Source: Paracoccus sp. PAMC 22219 (lineage in GTDB: Bacteria > Pseudomonadota > Alphaproteobacteria > Rhodobacterales > Rhodobacteraceae). Taken from it: a stretch of DNA of 38,308 nucleotides. Every line of letters begins with the position of its first letter. Positions within the stretch are counted from its first letter, which is position 1. Of this stretch, positions 1 to 9,256 are shown one piece after another. A program made the position numbers and the translations under genes. The stretch is from the NCBI RefSeq assembly GCF_000787695.1, contig NZ_BBPH01000018.1, forward strand, positions 1 to 38,308. The letters are read 5' to 3'. A model generated the notes under the pieces. It saw only the letters and a list, made by a program, of their open reading frames with translations. It had not been told where the DNA came from and did not search any database.

Positions 1-388
1 AATGCAGCATGTTCGACCGGTGCCCTGCGGACCGGGCCCAGCTGCGCATCGCGGCGCCCGCGTCGCGTTGCCCCGCGGCGATGTTTTCCGCCACGACGGA
101 CGCGGCATAGCCCGCCGACCGGGCGCGCGCCTTGACCCCGCCGCCGCCCCGATGGCTGAGCCTGCCGCGGGCGGCCATCTCGCACGCCTGGCGGGTCGCC
201 GCCGCCGTCAGCGCGGGATCGACCGTCACCGCGCCCAGCCCGGCCTGTGCCCGCATCTGGCTGACCGATGATGCGATGGCCTGGCTGGCCGTGGGCGGGG
301 GCGTCGCGCAGGAGGTCGTCGCATGGGCGGGCCACGCGCCAGCCACCATAAGCGCCAGTGTGGCAAGGCAGGGGAAATGTCGGGTCAT
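1..388 (-). CDS. CAP-domain (SCP-like) secreted protein, C-terminus cut by window edge
   Basis: The visible 129 residues start with a signal peptide (MTRHFPCLATLALMVAGAWP, cleavage near AHA) followed by the first half of a CAP/SCP domain. Recognisable pieces are a QMRAQAGL helix, the RQACEMAARGRLSHRG stretch that carries the family's metal-site histidine, VAENIAAG, and GHRSNMLH at the very edge. Family members are exported and their biochemical role in bacteria is mostly unknown. The ATG at 388-386 is the only start that gives a signal peptide. The gene lies 47 nt downstream of a second CAP gene on the same strand, so the two look like a tandem duplication, probably co-transcribed. There is no lipobox here, unlike the neighbour. 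The rest of the domain lies outside the window. Confidence 0.82.
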   Translation of the reverse strand, partial: MTRHFPCLATLALMVAGAWPAHATTSCATPPPTASQAIASSVSQMRAQAGLGAVTVDPALTAAATRQACEMAARGRLSHRGGGGVKARARSAGYAASVVAENIAAGQRDAGAAMRSWARSAGHRSNMLH

Positions 389-435
389 CCGATCCTCGTG
401 TCGTTGGTCATCCGAATGCGGGTCATGTCTGCCGG

Positions 436-981
436 CTAGCGCGGGGCCGCATAGACGGCGGCCCAATAGGTCGTGCGCCCGTCCTGGGACGTCGCCTGTC
501 CCACGCCGAAATCGCGCACCTGCGGCAGCATGATGTTGTCGTGATGCGCCGCCGATGCCGTCCATTCCGACAGCACCCGCGGCAACGAGAACGGCCCCGC
601 GGCGATATTCTCGGCCGAGATGGTGGGCTGATAGCCCGACTGCTTCAGGCGCATGGCGGGTCCGGTGGTGGTGCTGCCCAGATGGGTCATGCGCCCGCGC
701 TGCGCCATGTCGCAGGCGTGCCGCGCCGCGACCTGCGCCAGATGCGGATCGGCGCGAAGCGGCGTCAGGCCGGCGCGCGCGCGGGCGCGGTTGGTCACCT
801 GCGCCGCCATCGCGTTCTGGTCGGGCGCGGTCGCCGCGCATTGCGCAGCTCCGGGCGGGCCGACCTGGACCGCGTGGGGGTCGGTGCCCGTGGGCGCCTG
901 CGGGGTGGCCGCGCATCCCGCCAGCAGCGCCGCGCCAAGGATCAGCAGCGATCCCGGTCCGTATCCTGTCCTGTCCGTCAT
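436..981 (-). CDS. CAP-domain lipoprotein
   Basis: 181 aa. The N-terminus MTDRTGYGPGSLLILGAALL ends in a lipobox (LAGC), so this should be a lipoprotein anchored by the cysteine. After a short Pro/Thr linker a complete CAP domain follows: NRARARAGLTPLRADPHL, CDMAQRGRMTHLG with the expected histidine, SAENIAAG, and HHDNIMLPQVRDFGVG near the end. The family contains plant PR-1 and bacterial SCP/YkwD-like proteins; no enzymatic activity can be assigned. The start at 981 gives a proper signal peptide. The reading frame stays open far upstream, but that extension has no signal sequence and runs against the divergent LysM gene. Tandem with the CAP gene downstream. Confidence 0.85.
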   Translation of the reverse strand: MTDRTGYGPGSLLILGAALLAGCAATPQAPTGTDPHAVQVGPPGAAQCAATAPDQNAMAAQVTNRARARAGLTPLRADPHLAQVAARHACDMAQRGRMTHLGSTTTGPAMRLKQSGYQPTISAENIAAGPFSLPRVLSEWTASAAHHDNIMLPQVRDFGVGQATSQDGRTTYWAAVYAAPR

Positions 982-1138
982 GCCGTGCCCAAACCTCGTG
1001 CCAAGCGCCCCTTGGTTCTTATAGCGGCCCCGGGTTAACAAGTGCTTTCGCCCCGATGTGCCCTTGGGGGCCGGGTTTGGCGGAACCGTGCCGACATGGC
1101 GGTCGTTCGGTGGCGGAACATCACAAGGACCTTTGCAC

Positions 1139-1645
1139 ATGGCCATCTGGGATTTCGTGAAAGACGCGGGCAAGTCGGTCTTCGGCAAGGCCGAAGCCGC
1201 CACGCCCAAGCCCGCAGCCGCAGCCCCCGCGGCCGCCCCTGCCGCCGCGCAGCCCGCAGCCCAGGACGACACGCAGCGCAAGGTCGCGGCGCTGAAGGCC
1301 GAACTGCGCGCGCTGAACCTGGACGGCGACGACGTCCACCTGCGCCTGCGCGGCGACACGGTGGTGGTCGAATCCAAGGGCGCCGACCGCGAGACGCTGG
1401 AAAAGCTGATCCTGGCCGTCGGCAACATCGAGGGCATCGCCAAGGTCGAGGCCGACCTGCCCGCCGACGCCCCTCAGCCCGTCTTCCATACCGTGAAGAA
1501 GGGCGAGACGCTGTCCGCGATCGCCAAGGAACACCTGGGCAATTCGAACAAGTATGCCGCGATCTTTGAGGCGAACCGTCCGATGCTCAGCGACCCCGAC
1601 AAGATCTATCCGGGTCAGGTGCTGCGCATTCCCGCTGCGGACTGA
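1139..1645 (+). CDS. BON and LysM domain protein, Kbp/YgaU-like
   Basis: 168 aa, no signal peptide. It opens with MAIWDFVKDAGKSVFG, followed by an Ala/Pro-rich linker (about residues 20-43), a BON-type domain (about 45-106) and a C-terminal LysM motif (about 116-165: HTVKKGETLSAIAKEHLG, ending YPGQVLRIP). The order and length match E. coli Kbp (YgaU, 149 aa), a cytoplasmic potassium-binding stress protein, with an added linker. The start at 1139 is preceded by AAGGA at 1125-1129 with good spacing; an earlier in-frame ATG at 1058 has no such site. A strong terminator follows directly, so the gene is probably monocistronic. Confidence 0.88.
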   Translation: MAIWDFVKDAGKSVFGKAEAATPKPAAAAPAAAPAAAQPAAQDDTQRKVAALKAELRALNLDGDDVHLRLRGDTVVVESKGADRETLEKLILAVGNIEGIAKVEADLPADAPQPVFHTVKKGETLSAIAKEHLGNSNKYAAIFEANRPMLSDPDKIYPGQVLRIPAAD

Positions 1646-1667
1646 CCGAACCGGCATCCACTCCGTG

Positions 1668-1701
1668 ACGCCGCGTCGACCATCGGTTGACGCGGCGTTT
1701 T
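1668..1701 (+). terminator. Rho-independent terminator of the LysM gene
   Basis: A 13-bp stem (1668-1680 with 1686-1698, one G-U pair) closes a 5-nt loop and runs into TTTT at 1698-1701. It lies 23 nt after the LysM stop codon. Confidence 0.8.
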
Positions 1702-1806
1702 CACGCAGGACGGACCGGTCGGGACTTGCCCCGCCGGGCCTTGTCGGACCATCCTGACCGCCAGGGAGGGGCCGCAGCCGATGCGGCCCGACAGAAGGGG
1801 GACCAG

Positions 1807-3690
1807 ATGGGCAAGTTCGGCAGCTATGCGGACCGCGACAGGATCGAACAGGAAAGCAGCTTTGACGCGCGCGGCCTGCCGGTCACGATCTATGACTTTC
1901 TGGCGCGCACGGCCGAGCGGTTTCCGCAACGGCCCGCGATCTCGTTCCAGCTGCTGTCGGGGGCCAAGGATCCTTCTGTCACGCTGTCCTGGCAGGACCT
2001 GCTGGAGCGCGTGACCGAGACCGCAAACCTGTTCCGCAGCCTGGGCGTGGGGCCGACCGACACCGTCGCCTATCTGCTGCCCAACAGCATCGAGACGCCG
2101 GTCGTCCTGCTGGCCGGGGCCACGGCAGGCATCGTGAACCCGATCAACCCGCTGCTGGACGCCACCCAGATCGCCGGCATCCTGCGCGAGACGAACGCCA
2201 AGGTCCTGGTGACGCTGAAGGCGTTCCCCAAGACCGACGTGGCCCAGAAGGCCGCCGATGCAGTGGCCCAGGCCCCGAACGTCACCCATGTGATCGAGGT
2301 CGACCTGAACCGCCATCTGCGCGGTCTGAAACGGTTCATCGTGCCGCTGATCCGCCCCAAGGTGCGCGTGAAACACAAGGCCAAGGTCCTGGATTTCGAA
2401 GCCGCGACCAGTGCGCGCAAACACACCGCCCTGGATTTCGACGACCCCAAGCAGGACCGCGTCGCCGCCTATTTCCACACCGGCGGCACCACCGGCACGC
2501 CCAAGGTCGCGCAGCATAAATACAGCGGCATGATCTATAATGGCTGGCTGGGCGGCACGCTGCTGTTCGACGAGACCGACGTGCTGATGTGCCCGCTGCC
2601 GATGTTCCACGTCTTTGCGGCCTATCCGGTGCTGATGTCGTGCATCGCGTCGGGCGCGCATGTGGTGATGCCCACGCCCGCCGGATATCGGGGCGACGGC
2701 GTCTTTGACAACTTCTGGAAGCTGATCGAGCGCTGGCAGGTGACGTTCCTGATGACGGTGCCGACCGCCATCGCCGCGCTGATGCAGCGCCCGGTCAATG
2801 CCGATGTCAGCACGCTGAAGACCGCCATTTCCGGATCGGCCCCGCTGCCGATCGAGCTGTACAACCGCTTCAAGGCCGCCACCGGGGTGGAGATCGCCGA
2901 AGGGTACGGCCTGACCGAGGCGACCTGTCTGGTCAGCTGCAACCCGGTGGACGGGCTGAAGAAGGTGGGTTCCGTCGGCATCCCGCTGCCGCACACCCAT
3001 GTGCGCATCCTGAACCACGACGATGCGGGCCGGGTGCATGAATGCCCGACTGACGTCGTCGGAGAGATTTGCGTGGCCAACCCGGGCGTGTTCCCCGGCT
3101 CTACCTATACCGAGGCCGACAAGAACCATAAGCTGTTCGCGGATGACCGGTACCTGCGCACCGGCGATCTGGGCCGGATCGACGCGGACGGCTATCTGTG
3201 GATCACCGGGCGGGCCAAGGACCTGATCATCCGTGGCGGCCACAACATCGACCCCGCCGAGATCGAGGAGGGGATGCTGTCGCACCCCGCCGTGGCCTTC
3301 GCCGGCGCCATCGGCCAGCCCGACGCCTTTGCGGGCGAGCTGCCCTGCGTCTATGTCGAGCTGGTGGGCGGTGCGACCGTCACCGTGGACGAACTGGTGG
3401 CCCATGCCCGCGACCACATCCACGAACGTGCCGCCGTCCCCAAGCATATCGAGATCCTGTCCGAACTGCCCAAGACCGCGGTCGGCAAGATCTTCAAGCC
3501 GGACCTGCGCCGTCTGGCCATCAGCCGCGTCTATGACGCCGCCCTGCAGGGCACCGGCGCCCGCGTGGCCGAGGTGCGCGAGGACAAGAAGCGCGGCCTG
3601 GTCGCCCATCTGTCGCGCGACGGCAAGGTGGCCGAAGATCAGGTCCGCGAAAAGCTGGGCCAGTTCACGACGCCCTGGGACTGGGCGTGA
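1807..3690 (+). CDS. AMP-forming acyl-CoA synthetase
   Basis: 627 aa member of the adenylate-forming (ANL) superfamily, expected to activate a carboxylic, probably fatty, acid with ATP and CoA. Seen in order: P-loop YFHTGGTTGTPK (about residue 222), YGLTEATC (about 367), the hinge stretch YLRTGDLGRIDADGYLWITG (about 449), GRAKDLIIRGGHNIDPAEIE, and the C-terminal catalytic lysine in TAVGKIFKPDLRR (about 561). The start at 1807 (MGKFGSYADRDR) follows AGAAGGGG. A relatively long N-terminal domain and the HVIEVDLNRHLRG insertion are typical of the long alphaproteobacterial acyl-CoA synthetases. The chain length of its substrate cannot be told. It stands alone and converges on DUF983. Confidence 0.88.
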   Translation: MGKFGSYADRDRIEQESSFDARGLPVTIYDFLARTAERFPQRPAISFQLLSGAKDPSVTLSWQDLLERVTETANLFRSLGVGPTDTVAYLLPNSIETPVVLLAGATAGIVNPINPLLDATQIAGILRETNAKVLVTLKAFPKTDVAQKAADAVAQAPNVTHVIEVDLNRHLRGLKRFIVPLIRPKVRVKHKAKVLDFEAATSARKHTALDFDDPKQDRVAAYFHTGGTTGTPKVAQHKYSGMIYNGWLGGTLLFDETDVLMCPLPMFHVFAAYPVLMSCIASGAHVVMPTPAGYRGDGVFDNFWKLIERWQVTFLMTVPTAIAALMQRPVNADVSTLKTAISGSAPLPIELYNRFKAATGVEIAEGYGLTEATCLVSCNPVDGLKKVGSVGIPLPHTHVRILNHDDAGRVHECPTDVVGEICVANPGVFPGSTYTEADKNHKLFADDRYLRTGDLGRIDADGYLWITGRAKDLIIRGGHNIDPAEIEEGMLSHPAVAFAGAIGQPDAFAGELPCVYVELVGGATVTVDELVAHARDHIHERAAVPKHIEILSELPKTAVGKIFKPDLRRLAISRVYDAALQGTGARVAEVREDKKRGLVAHLSRDGKVAEDQVREKLGQFTTPWDWA

Positions 3691-3693
3691 CCG

Positions 3694-3728
3694 ACAGGGC
3701 CGGGGACGCTCAGGCGCCCCGGTCCTGT
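3694..3728. terminator. Inverted repeat between convergent genes, possible bidirectional terminator
   Basis: Two 12-nt arms (3694-3705 and 3717-3728) pair with a single G-U mismatch around an 11-nt loop. The repeat starts 3 nt after the acyl-CoA synthetase stop codon and overlaps the last codons of the convergent DUF983 gene. There is no clear T tract on either side, so termination is inferred. Confidence 0.4.
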
Positions 3729-4075
3729 TCGTCCTTGGCCCACAGATAGCCGATGAAGGCGCCCTTGATCAGGCGCAGCAGCACCAGCGTCATCACCGTG
3801 GTGATCAGCCCGGTGATGGCCAGCAGGGTCGCAGGCTCCGGGCGCCAGACGTTCCAGATGATGCCGAACATCGGGATCAGCACCAGCAGCATCACCGTCA
3901 TGGTGAAGAACGCAGGCCCGTCCGCAGCCGGATAGCGGGCAAGGGGCGCCTGGCAATGCGCGCAGACCGGGTTCACCTTCAGATACCCCTGCATCAATTG
4001 CCCCTCGCCGCAGGCGGGGCAGCGATTCACCACGCCCCGCAGGATGGCGGCGCGGCTGTCTCGGATTTGGGTCAT
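3710..4075 (-). CDS. DUF983 family small membrane protein
   Basis: 121 aa. A zinc-ribbon-like N-terminus with two pairs of cysteines (C19-x2-C22 in RCPACGEG, C38-x2-C41 in VCAHC) is followed by two hydrophobic segments (about 56-77 and 84-107) and a short charged tail. This is the standard architecture of DUF983, a family of unknown function common in alphaproteobacteria. The gene follows folC on the same strand with a 26-nt gap and is probably the last gene of an accD-folC-DUF983 unit. Confidence 0.85.
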   Translation of the reverse strand: MTQIRDSRAAILRGVVNRCPACGEGQLMQGYLKVNPVCAHCQAPLARYPAADGPAFFTMTVMLLVLIPMFGIIWNVWRPEPATLLAITGLITTVMTLVLLRLIKGAFIGYLWAKDEQDRGA

Positions 4076-4101
4076 GGGCTGTCCTTGGGTTCGGGCGCGG
4101 C

Positions 4102-5370
4102 CTAGCCGTTTTCGCGCAGGATGCGCCCGGCCAGATACAGGGATCCGCAGATCAGGATACGCGCGCCGGGGCTATGCGTCACCAGGTCGCCCACCGCCTG
4201 CGCGGCATCGCGGGCCACATGCGCGGTCATGCCGACCTGCCGCGCGGCGGCGGCGGTGTCCGTGGCGGGCAGCGTGTTCGGCTCTCCGGGGATGTCGATG
4301 GCCGTCAGGCTGGCGGCGTGGTCGGCCAGCGGGCGCAGATAGCCCGCGACGTCCTTGGTGTTCAGCATGCCGCAGACCAGATGCGTGGGCCGCGCGGGCA
4401 TCGCGGCCAGGGTCGCGGCCAGCGCCTGCCCGCCCGCCGGGTTGTGCCCACCGTCCAGCCACAGTTCCGCCCCGGCGGCCAGGTCGACCAGCGGCCCGTG
4501 CCGCAGGCGCTGCATCCGGGCGGGCCATTCGGCCTGCGTGACGGCGGCGCGGGCCTGCGCGTCGGTCGCGCCAAGCGCGCGCAGGGCGGCCAGCGCGGTG
4601 CCCGCGTTCTGGATCTGGTGCGGGCCGATCAGGTTCGGCCGGGGCAGGTCCCACAGCCCGTGATCGTCCTGGAACACCATGCCGTCGCGTTCGGGCTGGA
4701 TCATCCAGTGCTGGCCATGCGCGACGATGGGCGCGGACAGGCCCATCGCGCGCGCCTCGATCACGGGCAGGGCGTCGTCGTCCTGCGGTCCGACGATGAC
4801 GGGAACGCGGGGCTTGATGATCCCGGCCTTTTCCGCGGCGATCAGGGGCAGCGTCTCGCCCAGATACTGGGTGTGATCGATCGAGACGGGCGTGATGACC
4901 GTCAGGCGCGGCGCGTCGACGACGTTGGTCGCGTCCAGACGCCCGCCCAGACCGACCTCCAGCAGTGTGTAATCGGCGGGGGTGCGGGCAAAGGCCAGGA
5001 AGGCCGCGGCGGTCGTGATCTCGAAGAAGGTGATGGGCTGGCCGTCATTGGCGGCCTCGACCTGGGCCAGCAGGTCGGCAAGCGCGTCGTCCTCGATCAG
5101 GGTGCCCGCCAGGCGGATGCGTTCGCGGAACTGCGCCAGGTGGGGCGAGGTATAGGCGTGGACGCGCGCCCCCCCGGCCTCGAGGCCCGCACGGATCATC
5201 GCCTGCGTGCTGCCCTTGCCATTGGTGCCCGCGATGTGGATCACCGGGGGGATGGCGCGTTCGGGGTTGCCCAACGCCGCCAGCAGGCGGTGCATCCGGT
5301 CCAGTGACAGGTCGATCACCTTGGGGTGCAGCGCCATGAGGCGCGACAGGATCGCATCGGATGTGGTCAT
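4102..5370 (-). CDS. folC: Bifunctional dihydrofolate synthase / folylpolyglutamate synthase
   Basis: 422 aa. FolC adds L-glutamate to dihydropteroate and further glutamates to tetrahydrofolate in the cytoplasm, using ATP. The P-loop is IAGTNGKGST (residues 48-55), followed by YTSPHLAQFRERI, FEITTAAAF, VGLGGRLDATNVV, ITPVSIDHTQYLG, EKAGIIK and, in the C-terminal domain, WLDGGHNPAGG. Length and motif order are normal for the family. The ATG at 5370 was chosen; a GTG three codons upstream (5379) is also possible and neither has a strong ribosome site. It lies 54 nt downstream of accD on the same strand, the usual accD-folC arrangement of many proteobacteria. Confidence 0.93.
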   Translation of the reverse strand: MTTSDAILSRLMALHPKVIDLSLDRMHRLLAALGNPERAIPPVIHIAGTNGKGSTQAMIRAGLEAGGARVHAYTSPHLAQFRERIRLAGTLIEDDALADLLAQVEAANDGQPITFFEITTAAAFLAFARTPADYTLLEVGLGGRLDATNVVDAPRLTVITPVSIDHTQYLGETLPLIAAEKAGIIKPRVPVIVGPQDDDALPVIEARAMGLSAPIVAHGQHWMIQPERDGMVFQDDHGLWDLPRPNLIGPHQIQNAGTALAALRALGATDAQARAAVTQAEWPARMQRLRHGPLVDLAAGAELWLDGGHNPAGGQALAATLAAMPARPTHLVCGMLNTKDVAGYLRPLADHAASLTAIDIPGEPNTLPATDTAAAARQVGMTAHVARDAAQAVGDLVTHSPGARILICGSLYLAGRILRENG

Positions 5371-5424
5371 GTCACGCACCGGGGGCCAGCCCCCGGACCC
5401 CCGGGGTATTTCGACAACGGAGAA

Positions 5425-6354
5425 TTATTCGGCCGGGGCCGGCGCGGGGACCGGGATCGGTTCGGCCACAGGCTCTGGCGCGGGCAGGTCGGCGCGGGTT
5501 GGGGCGGGCAGGCCGCCCAGCATCCGCAGGATCGAGACCAGTTCGTCGCGCAGCTTGCCGCGATGGGTCACGCGGTCCAGCATGCCATGTTCCAGCAGGT
5601 ATTCGGCGCGCTGGAACCCTTCGGGCAGCTTTTCGCGGATGGTCTGTTCGATCACGCGCGGCCCGGCAAAGCAGATCAGGGCGTTGGGTTCGGCGATGTG
5701 GATGTCGCCCAGCATCGCATAGCTGGCGGTGACGCCGCCCGTGGTCGGGTGGGTCAGTACGACGATATAGGGGATGCCGGCCTCGCGCAGCATCTCGACC
5801 GCGACGGTGGTGCGGGGCATCTGCATCAGGGACAGGATCCCCTCCTGCATGCGGGCGCCGCCTGCGGCGGAGAACAGGACCAGGGGCTTTCGGACCTTGA
5901 TCGCGCGTTCGGCGGCGGCCACGATCGCGTTGCCCACATACATGCCCATCGACCCGCCCATGAAGCTGAAGTCCTGGCCCACGGCGATGACCGGTGTGCG
6001 GCCGATCTCTCCCTCGGCGACCAGCATGGCCTCCTTTTCGCCGGTGGCCTTCTGGGCGGCCTTCATGCGGTCGGGGTATTTCTTCTGGTCGCGGAACTGC
6101 AGCGGGTCGGCGATGGGTTCGGGAACCTTGACCTCGATGAACGCGCCACCGTCGAACAGCGCCAGAAAGCGGTCGCGCGGCGTGATCGCCATGTGGTGGT
6201 CGCAGTTCGTGCAGACGTTCAGGTTGTCCGACAGTTCGCGGTGGAACAGCATCGTCCCGCATTCGGGGCATTTGGTCCACAGGTTCTCGGGGACTTCGCG
6301 CCGCGAGAACAGGGAATTGATGCGCGGGCGGACGTAGTTCGTGATCCAGTTCAT
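5425..6354 (-). CDS. accD: Acetyl-CoA carboxylase carboxyltransferase subunit beta
   Basis: 309 aa. AccD pairs with AccA to transfer carboxyl from carboxybiotin to acetyl-CoA, the first step of fatty acid synthesis. The N-terminus [20 protein letters not shown] is typical, followed by the four-cysteine zinc ribbon (C29, C32, C48, C51), and then the carboxyltransferase core with [24 protein letters not shown] and [17 protein letters not shown] Pro/Ala/Glu-rich tail of about 30 residues ([15 protein letters not shown]) ends the protein, as in other Rhodobacteraceae. The frame is open upstream of 6354 but only this start gives the conserved N-terminus. It heads the leftward unit with folC. Confidence 0.95.
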   Translation of the reverse strand: MNWITNYVRPRINSLFSRREVPENLWTKCPECGTMLFHRELSDNLNVCTNCDHHMAITPRDRFLALFDGGAFIEVKVPEPIADPLQFRDQKKYPDRMKAAQKATGEKEAMLVAEGEIGRTPVIAVGQDFSFMGGSMGMYVGNAIVAAAERAIKVRKPLVLFSAAGGARMQEGILSLMQMPRTTVAVEMLREAGIPYIVVLTHPTTGGVTASYAMLGDIHIAEPNALICFAGPRVIEQTIREKLPEGFQRAEYLLEHGMLDRVTHRGKLRDELVSILRMLGGLPAPTRADLPAPEPVAEPIPVPAPAPAE

Positions 6355-6430
6355 CGCGAATGGCCTTGGCTGTTTCAGGCCCCCAGATAGGCCCCCACGC
6401 GGGGAATTGCAATTGCCGGGGGGCGGGCGG

Positions 6431-7870
6431 ATGATGCCGCGCATGTGGGCCACCCTGTTCTTTGTCACGCACACCACCCTGTCGCTGGTGATCATCGCCC
6501 GCGTGCTGCTGCGTCCCAGGGTCGAACCCTCGGTGCGGCTGGCCTGGATCATGGTCGTCGAGGCGGTGCCCCTCTTGGGGATCGCGGCCTATCTGCTGTT
6601 CGGAGAGGTCCGTATGAAGCAGGCCGAGGTCCAGCGCATGTCCGACGTGCGCGACCGCCTGACCGGATTGCGCACCGCCGTGCCCGCCGTCCGCGCCGAC
6701 CGGTCCGACCCCGCGGGCCCGATCATCGCCGCGAACGAGGCGGTGGGCGGCATGCAGGCGGTTCACGGCAACAGCCTGCACCTGCTGGAGGAAAGCGACG
6801 CGGCTATCGACGACCTGGTGGCGGCCATCGATGCGGCGACAGACCATGTGCATCTGCTGTTCTATATCTGGCTGCCCGATGCCAGCGGCACCAAGGTCGC
6901 CCAGGCCCTGTGCCGGGCCGAGGATCGCGGCGTGCAGTGCCGCGTCATCGTCGACGCCCTTGGGTCGCGGTCGCTGGTGCGGTCGGAACTGTGGGACCGG
7001 ATGAGCCAGGCGGGCGTGGAATGCGTCACCGCCTTTCCCTGGGGCCTGCCCTTCATCAGCATCCTGTTCCAGCGGCTGGACCTGCGCAACCACCGCAAGA
7101 TCCTGGTGATCGACAACGCCGTGGCCTTTACCGGCAGCCGCAACTGCGCGGACATGGCATTCGCGATCAAGGCACGCTTTGCCCCTTGGGTCGACATCCT
7201 GGTGCGGGTCGAGGGGCCGGCCGTGCGCCAGCTGCAGGGCGTCTTTCTGTCCGACTGGATGAGCTATACCGGCCGCGATCTTGGTCCCATGCTGCAACCC
7301 GTGGCGCCGGTTGCCGATCCCGGCGTCGCGGCACAGGTGGTGGCCACCGGCCCCGACCTGCGCGCGGGCAGCGTGTCAGACTGTCTTTCCGCGATGCTGC
7401 ACGCGGCGCGCGACCGGGTGACCATCACCACGCCGTATTACGTGCCCGACGACGCGCTGGACGCGGCGATCCGGGCGGCGGCGCGGCGCGGGGTGCAGGT
7501 CACGATGATCCTGCCCGCCCGTAACGACAGCCTGGTCGTGGGGGCGACCAGCCAGGGGTTCTATTACGGGCTGCTGGCTGCGGGGGTCCGGCTGATGCTG
7601 TTCCGAGACGGGCTGCTGCATTCCAAGATCCTGACCGTGGACGGGCGCATCGCGATGATCGGCAGCGCGAACCTGGACCGCCGCAGCTTCGAGTTGAACT
7701 ACGAGGTCAACATGGCCGTCTATGACCCCGAATTCGTGGGGCTGCTGGATGCGCGGCAGGCCAGCTATGTCGCGCGGGCCGACGCGATCACGCTGGATCA
7801 GGTGCGCGCCTGGTCGCCGTGGCGGCGCATCCGCAACAACGCGCTGGCGCTGGCATCGCCGCTGTTGTGA
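6431..7870 (+). CDS. cls: Cardiolipin synthase (phospholipase D superfamily)
   Basis: 479 aa. Condenses phosphatidylglycerol molecules to cardiolipin at the inner membrane. Two N-terminal membrane segments (about residues 5-25 and 36-56) precede two PLD domains, each with an HKD motif: NHRKILVID (His about 221, followed by FTGSRNCAD) and HSKILTVDG (His about 397, followed by [16 protein letters not shown]). Length and topology match bacterial Cls. The start is uncertain between ATGs at 6431, 6434 and 6443. Its stop codon directly abuts the stop of the convergent Lrp gene with no gap. Confidence 0.88.
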   Translation: MMPRMWATLFFVTHTTLSLVIIARVLLRPRVEPSVRLAWIMVVEAVPLLGIAAYLLFGEVRMKQAEVQRMSDVRDRLTGLRTAVPAVRADRSDPAGPIIAANEAVGGMQAVHGNSLHLLEESDAAIDDLVAAIDAATDHVHLLFYIWLPDASGTKVAQALCRAEDRGVQCRVIVDALGSRSLVRSELWDRMSQAGVECVTAFPWGLPFISILFQRLDLRNHRKILVIDNAVAFTGSRNCADMAFAIKARFAPWVDILVRVEGPAVRQLQGVFLSDWMSYTGRDLGPMLQPVAPVADPGVAAQVVATGPDLRAGSVSDCLSAMLHAARDRVTITTPYYVPDDALDAAIRAAARRGVQVTMILPARNDSLVVGATSQGFYYGLLAAGVRLMLFRDGLLHSKILTVDGRIAMIGSANLDRRSFELNYEVNMAVYDPEFVGLLDARQASYVARADAITLDQVRAWSPWRRIRNNALALASPLL

Positions 7871-8332
7871 TCACAGGGGCAGGGCGGTCGTGTATTTCGT
7901 CTGGCGCAGCACGAAATGCGTCACCGTGCTGCGGATGATGCCCAGGGACAGCATCCGGCGCATCAGGAAATGTTCCAGCCCCTCGGGGTCGGCGGCCACG
8001 ATCTTGAGTTGATAGTCGAAGGTGCCGGTGATGGTCGCGCATTCCATGATCTGCGCCTCGGTCTGCACGAAGCGGTCGAACCGCGCCAGCGTCGCCTCGG
8101 TATGGTCCAGCAGCGACACCTGGACATAGGCCAGCGCATGCAGCCCCGCCTTGGCCGGCGGCACCAGCGCCACCTGCCGGTCGATCACCCCGGTTTCCAT
8201 CAGCCGCCGCAGCCGCCGCCACGCCGGGGAGGTCGACAGGCCCGCGGCATCGGCCAGCCCCTGGGTCGACAGGGTGGCATCCTGCTGCATCAGGCGCAGG
8301 ATGCGGCGGTCGGCATCGTCCAGATCGGGCAT
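7871..8332 (-). CDS. Lrp/AsnC family transcriptional regulator
   Basis: 153 aa. N-terminal winged helix-turn-helix (DDADRRILRLMQQDATLS, then LADAAGLSTSPAWRRLRRL) and a C-terminal RAM ligand-binding domain (VQTEAQIMECATITGTFDYQ). Size is typical of Lrp/AsnC proteins, which bind amino acids. It is divergent from phenylalanine hydroxylase across 119 nt, so local control of phhA in response to an aromatic amino acid is likely but inferred. The start at 8332 has GGGGAA six bases upstream; an ATG at 8353 is the alternative. Confidence 0.88.
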   Translation of the reverse strand: MPDLDDADRRILRLMQQDATLSTQGLADAAGLSTSPAWRRLRRLMETGVIDRQVALVPPAKAGLHALAYVQVSLLDHTEATLARFDRFVQTEAQIMECATITGTFDYQLKIVAADPEGLEHFLMRRMLSLGIIRSTVTHFVLRQTKYTTALPL

Positions 8333-8451
8333 GATGTTCCCCAGTATCGGCATCAGGCGGAATGATGTGCCGGCGAGGGTGCATCGGCAACCCAATTCGG
8401 CAAGGTTTTTCCTGTGTATCCGGTAATCTGGACCCATAGGGAGGACGTGCC
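8333..8451. promoter_or_regulatory. Divergent lrp-phhA control region
   Basis: This 119-nt gap must hold both promoters and probably the Lrp-family operator. It is locally AT-richer near 8400-8430 (a TTTTT run and TAATCT), a plausible core promoter for phhA. The phhA ribosome site GGGAGG lies just before 8452. No clear palindrome was found. Confidence 0.35.
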
Positions 8452-9243
8452 ATGCCGAAATCGACCGAATATGCCGCCAAGGTTGCCGATGACCAGGGCT
8501 TCATCGCCTATGATGCCGAAGAGGACGCCGTCTGGCGCGACCTGATGGCCCAGCAGCTGCCCGCCGTGCGGGCGCGGATGGCGTCGCCCTATCTGCGCGG
8601 TCTGGACCTGCTGGACCTGCCGCAGGACCGCGTGCCGCAATGCCCCGACGTGTCGGCCAAGCTGGGCGCGCTTACTGGGTGGCGGGTCGAACCGGTGCCG
8701 GCGCTGATCGGGTTCGGGCGGTTCTTCGGCATGCTGGCCGACCGGACGTTCCCGGCCGCCAGCTTCATCCGCAAGCGCAAGCATTTCAACTATATCGAAG
8801 AGCCGGACATCTTCCACGAGATCTTCGGCCACACGCCCCTGCTGACCGACCCGGCCTTTGCCGCCTTCAGCCAGGCCATCGGTGCGGCGGGCACCCGCTG
8901 CGACAAGGCCGACTATGCCTGGCTGATCCGCCTCTACTGGTTCTCGATCGAGTTCGGGCTGATGCGCGAGGATGGACAGCTGAAGGCCCTGGGGTCGGGG
9001 CTGGCCAGCTCGGTCACCGAATTGCCCTGGGCCATTTCGGGGCGGGCGGAACAGCGGCCCTTCGACGTGATCGACATCCTGCGCACGCCGTACCGGATCG
9101 ATATCCACCAGCCGGTCTATTTCGTGATAGACGATCTGGACGACCTGTTCGCCGCGGCCCGCCGCGACCTGCTGGCCGACATTGCCCAGGCCCGCGCCCT
9201 GGGCCTGCACGCGCCGAAATATCCGCCCAAGACCGCCGCCTGA
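8452..9243 (+). CDS. phhA: Phenylalanine 4-monooxygenase
   Basis: 263 aa, the length of bacterial single-domain phenylalanine hydroxylases. Converts L-phenylalanine to tyrosine with O2 and tetrahydropterin. The iron ligands of the 2-His-1-Glu triad are visible: H122 and H127 in FHEIFGHTP and E167 in YWFSIEFGL. The family stretch FIRKRKHFNYIEEPDIFHE is present, as is TPYRIDIHQPVYFV near the C-terminus. The regulatory ACT domain of mammalian enzymes is absent, as expected. It is followed after 13 nt by the pterin carbinolamine dehydratase gene, so the two form an operon under the divergent Lrp-type gene. Confidence 0.95.
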   Translation: MPKSTEYAAKVADDQGFIAYDAEEDAVWRDLMAQQLPAVRARMASPYLRGLDLLDLPQDRVPQCPDVSAKLGALTGWRVEPVPALIGFGRFFGMLADRTFPAASFIRKRKHFNYIEEPDIFHEIFGHTPLLTDPAFAAFSQAIGAAGTRCDKADYAWLIRLYWFSIEFGLMREDGQLKALGSGLASSVTELPWAISGRAEQRPFDVIDILRTPYRIDIHQPVYFVIDDLDDLFAAARRDLLADIAQARALGLHAPKYPPKTAA

Positions 9244-9256
9244 AAGGACCTACCCC

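Noticed and set aside
1615..3609. A 664-codon open frame antisense to the acyl-CoA synthetase
   Set aside because: It is a high-GC shadow frame: composition is Gly/Gln/Arg/His-rich without any domain, and the sense strand has a full set of ANL motifs.
5372..7297. A 641-codon minus-strand frame across accD and cls
   Set aside because: It spans two well-supported genes in another phase and contains no recognisable domain.
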